NCBI RefSeq assembly: GCF_036699995.1
Contig: NZ_CP144906.1
Coordinates: 328,501 to 392,500, forward strand
DNA: 64,000 nt
Direction: 5' to 3'
Origin: Clostridium beijerinckii
Lineage (GTDB): Bacteria > Bacillota > Clostridia > Clostridiales > Clostridiaceae
Shown piece after piece: positions 60,619 to 64,000 of the stretch; within the stretch, counting starts at the first letter, position 1, and each line of letters starts with the position of its first letter. The notes below the pieces were generated by a model that was given only the letters and a program-made list of their open reading frames with translations, searched no databases and was not told the DNA's origin. The translations under genes were made by a program, and so were the position numbers.

Positions 60619-60969
60619 ATGAAATTATTGATGCATATATTAACAAAAAATTACAATTTAAATATAGATAATGCAACTTTAAGTTCAAAAGAAATAATCG
60701 ATAAAACACAGGAAGAGTTTAACGAAGTAATTGAAGCAATAGAAATTTATGAAGTTGATAAATCGCTTATGCATTTGAAGGAGGTCATAAGAGAAACGTT
60801 TGATTTAATCCAGATGTGCATTTTGATTTTATGGAGGTGTCATAGAAGAGCTTTGACTTTTGATGAACCAAATTTAATTCAGGAGATTAACCTTGAACAT
60901 AAAGACAAGCTTATAGGTGAAAGACATTGGACCGTAGAAACTGGGATTGAAATTGATGTAAAGGAGTAG
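60619..60969 (+). CDS. MazG-like nucleotide pyrophosphohydrolase
   Basis: A 116-residue all-alpha protein. KTQEEFNEVIEAIEIYEVDK followed by LKEVIRETFDLIQMCI matches the ExxE...ExxD metal-binding pattern of MazG-type NTP pyrophosphohydrolases. It may clean the nucleotide pool during phage growth or affect alarmone levels. GTAGGGAAATATAGGG precedes the ATG, so the ribosome-binding site is weak. Confidence 0.75.
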   Translation: MKLLMHILTKNYNLNIDNATLSSKEIIDKTQEEFNEVIEAIEIYEVDKSLMHLKEVIRETFDLIQMCILILWRCHRRALTFDEPNLIQEINLEHKDKLIGERHWTVETGIEIDVKE

Positions 60970-60975
60970 ATGTAC

Positions 60976-61530
60976 ATGGAGAATAAAAAATTAATAAACT
61001 ATGATGAAGCAGTGAGAATTGGTGTCAGAGAAGGAATAAAATATATTAAAGAGCAGGAATATCATAAAACAACGAAAAGATATGATAGGAGATTAAGAAA
61101 TACAAGGCTATTATTAAAACATTATAGAACTCTAAAGGCACATAATAAGATTGCTGATAGCTCTATCAATAATGTTTATGAAGAGAATGCAGTTGATGTA
61201 TTAGACGATATTGAGGCAATAGATGATGAAGAACAATATGTGCAATCATTAGGCAGAACAAAAATAAGGACGATGATAATTGTGGGTCATATAAATAAAG
61301 CTATGAAATATTATCAATCTATTTGTGAAAGCGAAGGTAAAAATCAAGAAAGAAGATATAACATAGTTAAATATATGTATATTGATACAAGAGATGCTGA
61401 TATCACTCCAAGTTATGATGAAGTGTCAGAAAGATTTGGCTTAAATATAAGAACTGTTGGACGAGATTTAAGAGCCGCTATAGAAGATTTAAGTATATTG
61501 TTTTTCGGTATTGATGGAATAAAATTATAA
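60976..61530 (+). CDS. Sigma-70-like / ArpU-type late transcription regulator
   Basis: A 184-residue protein; ATG 60976 has AAGGAG nine bases upstream and the ATG at 60970 is too close to it. The N-terminal half is highly basic and helical; the C-terminal 40 residues form a sigma region 4-like HTH (PSYDEVSERFGLNIRTVGRDLRAAIEDL). Proteins like this lie just before terminase in many Firmicutes prophages and switch on the packaging and structural genes. A good promoter lies about 120 bases downstream. Confidence 0.78.
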   Translation: MENKKLINYDEAVRIGVREGIKYIKEQEYHKTTKRYDRRLRNTRLLLKHYRTLKAHNKIADSSINNVYEENAVDVLDDIEAIDDEEQYVQSLGRTKIRTMIIVGHINKAMKYYQSICESEGKNQERRYNIVKYMYIDTRDADITPSYDEVSERFGLNIRTVGRDLRAAIEDLSILFFGIDGIKL

Positions 61531-61651
61531 AAAAGTTTTTCAAAAGTGTAAAAATATTATCAAATTTTGTCCTTGACAAAATACTGAAAAGTGAGGGAAT
61601 AAGCCAAAACTTATAAAAATACTGTTTGAAATTATGTCCTTTAGTGTGGAA

Positions 61652-61680
61652 TTGACGTGCTTTTTATAATAAGGTAATAT
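61652..61680 (+). promoter_or_regulatory. Candidate late promoter before terminase
   Basis: TTGACG (61652-61657), 17 bases, TAATAT (61675-61680), 139 bases before terS. It may need the upstream sigma-like protein. Confidence 0.65.
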
Positions 61681-61710
61681 GGTATCAAGGAATTTTATAA
61701 ATTAAACATA

Positions 61711-61787
61711 AACCAGTAGAAACAAAAAATATATTTGAAAGAAGGTGGATCCCTCCACTAGCACAAGTATATGGTGGCCTACTGGTT
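61711..61787 (+). promoter_or_regulatory. Structured leader before terS
   Basis: AACCAGTAG (61711-61719) pairs perfectly with CTACTGGTT (61779-61787), enclosing 59 bases that contain a second hairpin GTGGA/TCCAC (about 61745-61758). It lies in the transcribed leader of the late operon. Function unknown. Confidence 0.5.
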
Positions 61788-61818
61788 TATTCTTATAAAA
61801 GAAAGTGAGGTGGCATTA

Positions 61819-62346
61819 ATGGCCAAGCTAACAGAAAAACAAAAGCTGTTTTGTGATGAATATTTAATTGATCTTAATGTCACGCAAGCAGCAATAAGAG
61901 CAGGATATAAAGCTAAATATGCAGACTCTCAGGCATATAAATTATTAGATAATACAGAGATAAAAGACTATATTGATAAGCGTATGAAGGATAGACAGGA
62001 AAGAACTGAGATAACTCAGGATATTATCTTGGAAGAGTTAAGAAGAATAGCATTAGCAAAGCCAACTGACTTCTTTGAGGTTGAGGATATGGGACAGTAT
62101 AAGAGAGTTAATATCGTCCCAACAAAGGACATTCCAGAAGATAAGATTGGAGCTATAGCAAGTATAAAGCAAGGTGCTAATGGTATAGAAGTTAAGCTTC
62201 ATGATAGACTCAAGGCATTAGAGCTTATTGGAAGGCACTTAGGAATGTTCAAGGATAAGGTTGAAATAACGGATGGGAACAGCAGTGTTAATGTAAACAT
62301 AGATGATATGCTTAATGAGATTAAGAAAGATAACTTTAAAAAGTAG
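61819..62346 (+). CDS. terS: Terminase small subunit
   Basis: A 175-residue protein; ATG 61819 follows GAGGTGG. The N-terminal HTH is LTEKQKLFCDEYLIDLNVTQAAIRAGYKAKYADSQAYKLL, the classic opening of this family, and the C-terminus has KLHDRLKALELIGRHLGMFKDKVEI. It recognises the phage packaging site and loads the large subunit. The large subunit begins at 63640, separated by a resolvase and one small gene. Confidence 0.95.
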   Translation: MAKLTEKQKLFCDEYLIDLNVTQAAIRAGYKAKYADSQAYKLLDNTEIKDYIDKRMKDRQERTEITQDIILEELRRIALAKPTDFFEVEDMGQYKRVNIVPTKDIPEDKIGAIASIKQGANGIEVKLHDRLKALELIGRHLGMFKDKVEITDGNSSVNVNIDDMLNEIKKDNFKK

Positions 62347-62347
62347 T

Positions 62348-62460
62348 GTTTCACTAGAGTATACTACAGTGAAACAATTAAATAATAACTAAATATATTT
62401 CAATAGAGTTGTATAAATAATTTTGAAATGTTTCATAATAAACATTGACTTCAATGAAAC
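62348..62460. repeat. Three-part res-like site before the resolvase gene
   Basis: Three inverted repeats share an RTTTCA arm. I: GTTTCACT...AGTGAAAC (62348-62375, 28 bp) with central palindrome AGTATACT and an AT at the exact centre. II: ATTTCAAT...TTTGAAAT (62397-62429, 33 bp). III: GTTTCATA...AATGAAAC (62430-62460, 31 bp). Size, order and spacing resemble the Tn3-family res site. Confidence 0.7.
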
Positions 62461-62473
62461 ACATTGATATAAT
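62445..62473 (+). promoter_or_regulatory. Resolvase promoter, overlapping subsite III
   Basis: TTGACT (62445-62450), 17 bases, TATAAT (62468-62473). The -35 lies inside subsite III of the res-like region, so resolvase binding would repress its own gene. Confidence 0.8.
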
Positions 62474-62493
62474 AATACTATAGAAGATACATA

Positions 62494-62556
62494 GGAGCAG
62501 ATACAAGAGGGGTACCTTCTAAATCTGGAAAGTCATTTCGACTGGCGACTAGCTCC
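62494..62556 (+). promoter_or_regulatory. Structured leader of the resolvase gene
   Basis: GGAGC (62494-62498) pairs with GCTCC (62552-62556), enclosing a hairpin around GAGGGGTACCTTC and a second around AGTCATTTCGACT. It lies fully within the predicted leader. No known riboswitch class is recognised. Confidence 0.4.
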
Positions 62557-62595
62557 ATAAAATTTTCTAGTATTTTTTTAGAAGGAAGTGTTTTT

Positions 62596-63195
62596 ATGAG
62601 AATATATGGTTATTCAAGAGTTAGCACAAAGGATCAAAATTTAGATAGACAATTAGTTGAACTTAAGAAGTTTGTAGAAGATAGATTTATATTCCAGGAT
62701 AAATTAAGTGGAAAAGATTTTGATAGACCTCAATACCAGCTCATGAGAAAAGTTGCTCAAAAAGGCGATACCATTTATGTTAAATCTTTAGATAGACTTG
62801 GTAGAAATAAGAGCCAAGTCAAAGAAGAACTTGAGTACTACAAAAATGAAGGTGTTAGAGTAAAAGTTCTAGACATACCTACTACTATGATGGATATACC
62901 AGAAGGTCAAGAGTGGCTTATGGATATGATTAATAATTTACTTATCGAAGTTCTAGCAACTATGGCAGAACAGGAAAGAGTTAATATTAAACAACGTCAG
63001 GCTGAAGGCATTGCAATCGCTAAAGAAAAAGGTGTATATAAAGGTCGCAAGAAAATTGAAGTTGATGATACATTCAAGAAATCCTATGACCAGTGGAAAG
63101 CTGGAGAGATAACTGCTGTAAAAGCCATGGAACTTACTGGGCTTAAAAGAAATACATTCTACAGAAGAGTTTCAGAATATGAAGAAAATAGGTGA
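62596..63195 (+). CDS. Small serine recombinase (resolvase/invertase family)
   Basis: A 199-residue Tn3/Hin-type recombinase. The N-terminus MRIYGYSRVSTKDQNLDRQL has the catalytic Ser10 and Arg8; KSLDRLGRN carries further active-site Arg residues; a long E-helix follows (LLIEVLATMAEQERVNIKQR), and a C-terminal HTH DNA-binding domain (GEITAVKAMELTGLKRNTFYRRV). AGAAGGAAG precedes the ATG. It sits between terS and terL, with a res-like region directly upstream. It could resolve genome multimers, invert DNA or be a passenger of a small mobile unit. Confidence 0.93.
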   Translation: MRIYGYSRVSTKDQNLDRQLVELKKFVEDRFIFQDKLSGKDFDRPQYQLMRKVAQKGDTIYVKSLDRLGRNKSQVKEELEYYKNEGVRVKVLDIPTTMMDIPEGQEWLMDMINNLLIEVLATMAEQERVNIKQRQAEGIAIAKEKGVYKGRKKIEVDDTFKKSYDQWKAGEITAVKAMELTGLKRNTFYRRVSEYEENR

Positions 63196-63209
63196 GTGGA
63201 GTTGATCAA

Positions 63210-63566
63210 ATGATTAATAAAAATAGGGTTCAGTGTGAAAAATGTAAAGCTGAATTAAATTTAAAAAAGATACCTATAGAGTCTAAACATATTGGAGAAA
63301 TTAGAATACAGTTCTTTAGGTGTCCTTCATGTTATGAGAAATATTTAATTGATGTTACTGATAAGGCAACTAGAGAAAAGCAAATTGAGTATGCTAGGTT
63401 AGGAACTTATCAAAAGCAATTAATGGAATCAGTAAATAAAGATAATTTAGAAGCTATTGAGCAATTAACATTAAAAAATAAAGATAAAATGGAAGTTTTA
63501 CTAAAAGAAATTAAAGATACTAAAGCAATGTTAAAAGAAAAATATGGCACGGAATTAAATAATTAA
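63210..63566 (+). CDS. Zinc-ribbon and coiled-coil protein of unknown function
   Basis: A 118-residue protein; ATG 63210 has GAGTGGAG eight bases upstream, while a GTG at 63192 overlaps the resolvase stop. Residues 7-40 have CEKCKAEL...CPSCYEKY, a zinc ribbon; the rest is a long charged helix (LEAIEQLTLKNKDKMEVLLK). Its stop codon lies at the edge of the following terminator. It travels with the resolvase and may be its partner or a separate morphogenesis gene. Confidence 0.72.
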   Translation: MINKNRVQCEKCKAELNLKKIPIESKHIGEIRIQFFRCPSCYEKYLIDVTDKATREKQIEYARLGTYQKQLMESVNKDNLEAIEQLTLKNKDKMEVLLKEIKDTKAMLKEKYGTELNN

Positions 63567-63594
63567 GCACTTAGAATTATCTAGGTGCTTTTCT
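63564..63594 (+). terminator. Terminator after the resolvase unit
   Basis: AAGCACTTAG (63564-63573 region) pairs with CTAGGTGCTT (63581-63590) with one G-T, then TTCTT. It separates the resolvase/zinc-ribbon pair from terL. Confidence 0.68.
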
Positions 63595-63639
63595 TATGCC
63601 TAAAATTTAAATTCTTATAGAAAGGGTGTGCTATAGCAA

Positions 63640-64000
63640 TTGATATATTTTGATAATAAGCAATTTGATACTGAAATTAAATACGATGTGTATTTATTAA
63701 AAAAATATTTATCTGAACATTATGATGAAGATACAGCTATAGCTCTACTTAAGAATAACAGCTCAGATCTTGATAAATTAGCTAAAGCTTTAGGTGAAAT
63801 TGATGTAGAATTCTTTTGTTTGTATTTTATGAGTGATATTTTTGTTCCAAAAGGAATAAATGATGATGGAAGTTATCCAGAAGACCATATACCTAATGTC
63901 GCTCGACAACTTTCTAAAGGTCATTATGAGTTATGGCAGGTTGCAAATGAAATATTCGTAGAGGATAAAAGAGATAAGGCTGCAATTATTGAACCCAGAG
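63640..64000 (+). CDS. terL: Terminase large subunit, N-terminal part
   Basis: Open to the right edge, 120 codons visible. TTG 63640 follows AAAGGGTG at 11 bases. Reads MIYFDNKQFDTEIKYDVYLL, then FCLYFMSDIFVPKG, and ends ...HYELWQVANEIFVEDKRDKAAIIEPR. In this family a P-loop (PRGxGKT type) would follow directly after IIEPR, just outside the window. It is the ATPase/nuclease that packages DNA into the capsid. The call is based on this N-terminal pattern and position after terS. Confidence 0.8.
   Translation, partial: MIYFDNKQFDTEIKYDVYLLKKYLSEHYDEDTAIALLKNNSSDLDKLAKALGEIDVEFFCLYFMSDIFVPKGINDDGSYPEDHIPNVARQLSKGHYELWQVANEIFVEDKRDKAAIIEPR

Noticed and set aside
61573..61601. Promoter at TTGACA 61573
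   Set aside because: At 17 bases downstream there is no -10-like hexamer; the TTGACG/TAATAT pair at 61652 is much better.
62596..63566. IS607-type insertion sequence
   Set aside because: The recombinase is Tn3/Hin-like with a C-terminal HTH, while IS607 TnpA has an N-terminal MerR-like domain; no TnpB gene follows.

Overview
The window is AT-rich, low-GC DNA from a butyrate/solvent-forming Clostridium. The gene order crt-bcd-etfB-etfA-hbd, a glucitol (gut) PTS operon with a transaldolase-like gene inside it, and a CIRCE-controlled groESL operon all resemble the Clostridium beijerinckii group. Species is an inference from gene content; no database was searched.

Host chromosome (1 to about 45500). 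The left edge holds the butyryl-CoA synthesis operon, whose crt is cut by the window. It is followed by an OGG-type 8-oxoguanine glycosylase, a group B-like [FeFe] hydrogenase, groES-groEL behind a perfect CIRCE, a lone type IV pilin-like gene, guaB behind a guanine riboswitch, guaA, a Cys-rich protein with a G-x3 repeat, and the sorbitol operon gutR-gutM-srlA-srlE-transaldolase-srlB-srlD. Then come pgi, a YaiI/YqxD protein, a seven-repeat triple-tyrosine protein beside a lytic transglycosylase, an RsuA-type pseudouridine synthase, and a nitroreductase/HxlR divergent pair. A MarR regulator follows, with palindromic operators spread over marR, a NifU-like gene and a chemotaxis receptor. The rest is pcrA-ligA, a solute-binding-like protein, a large unknown protein, an AIR-synthase-like protein, an XTP/dITP pyrophosphatase and a YfcE-type phosphodiesterase. 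A 19-gene tRNA cluster built by local duplication (43610-45500) closes the host part.

Prophage (about 45500 to beyond the right edge). A tyrosine integrase lies next to tRNA-Arg(TCG), the likely attachment site. The lysogeny switch consists of an ImmA/IrrE peptidase, a double-HTH repressor, clustered TGACGTAA operators between two divergent promoters, and a Cro-like protein. Early genes follow, including an excisionase-like protein and a protein with a C-terminal Spo0E-like domain. The replication module has DUF2800 and DUF2815 proteins, a family A DNA polymerase, a primase/VapE helicase, a VRR-NUC nuclease and an SNF2-type helicase. A GTAAAC repeat array next to very AT-rich DNA may be the phage origin. 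Last come a MazG-like protein, a sigma/ArpU-like regulator, terminase small subunit, a serine resolvase with a res-like site, and the start of the terminase large subunit.

The most unusual features are in the prophage. The SNF2 helicase is interrupted inside its Walker A motif by 10 nt that would restore an exact GMGKT if skipped from one glycine codon to another. A three-subsite res-like region overlaps the promoter of the resolvase gene. A Spo0E-like phosphatase domain could influence host sporulation. In the host part, the four-operator MarR/NifU/chemoreceptor set stands out.
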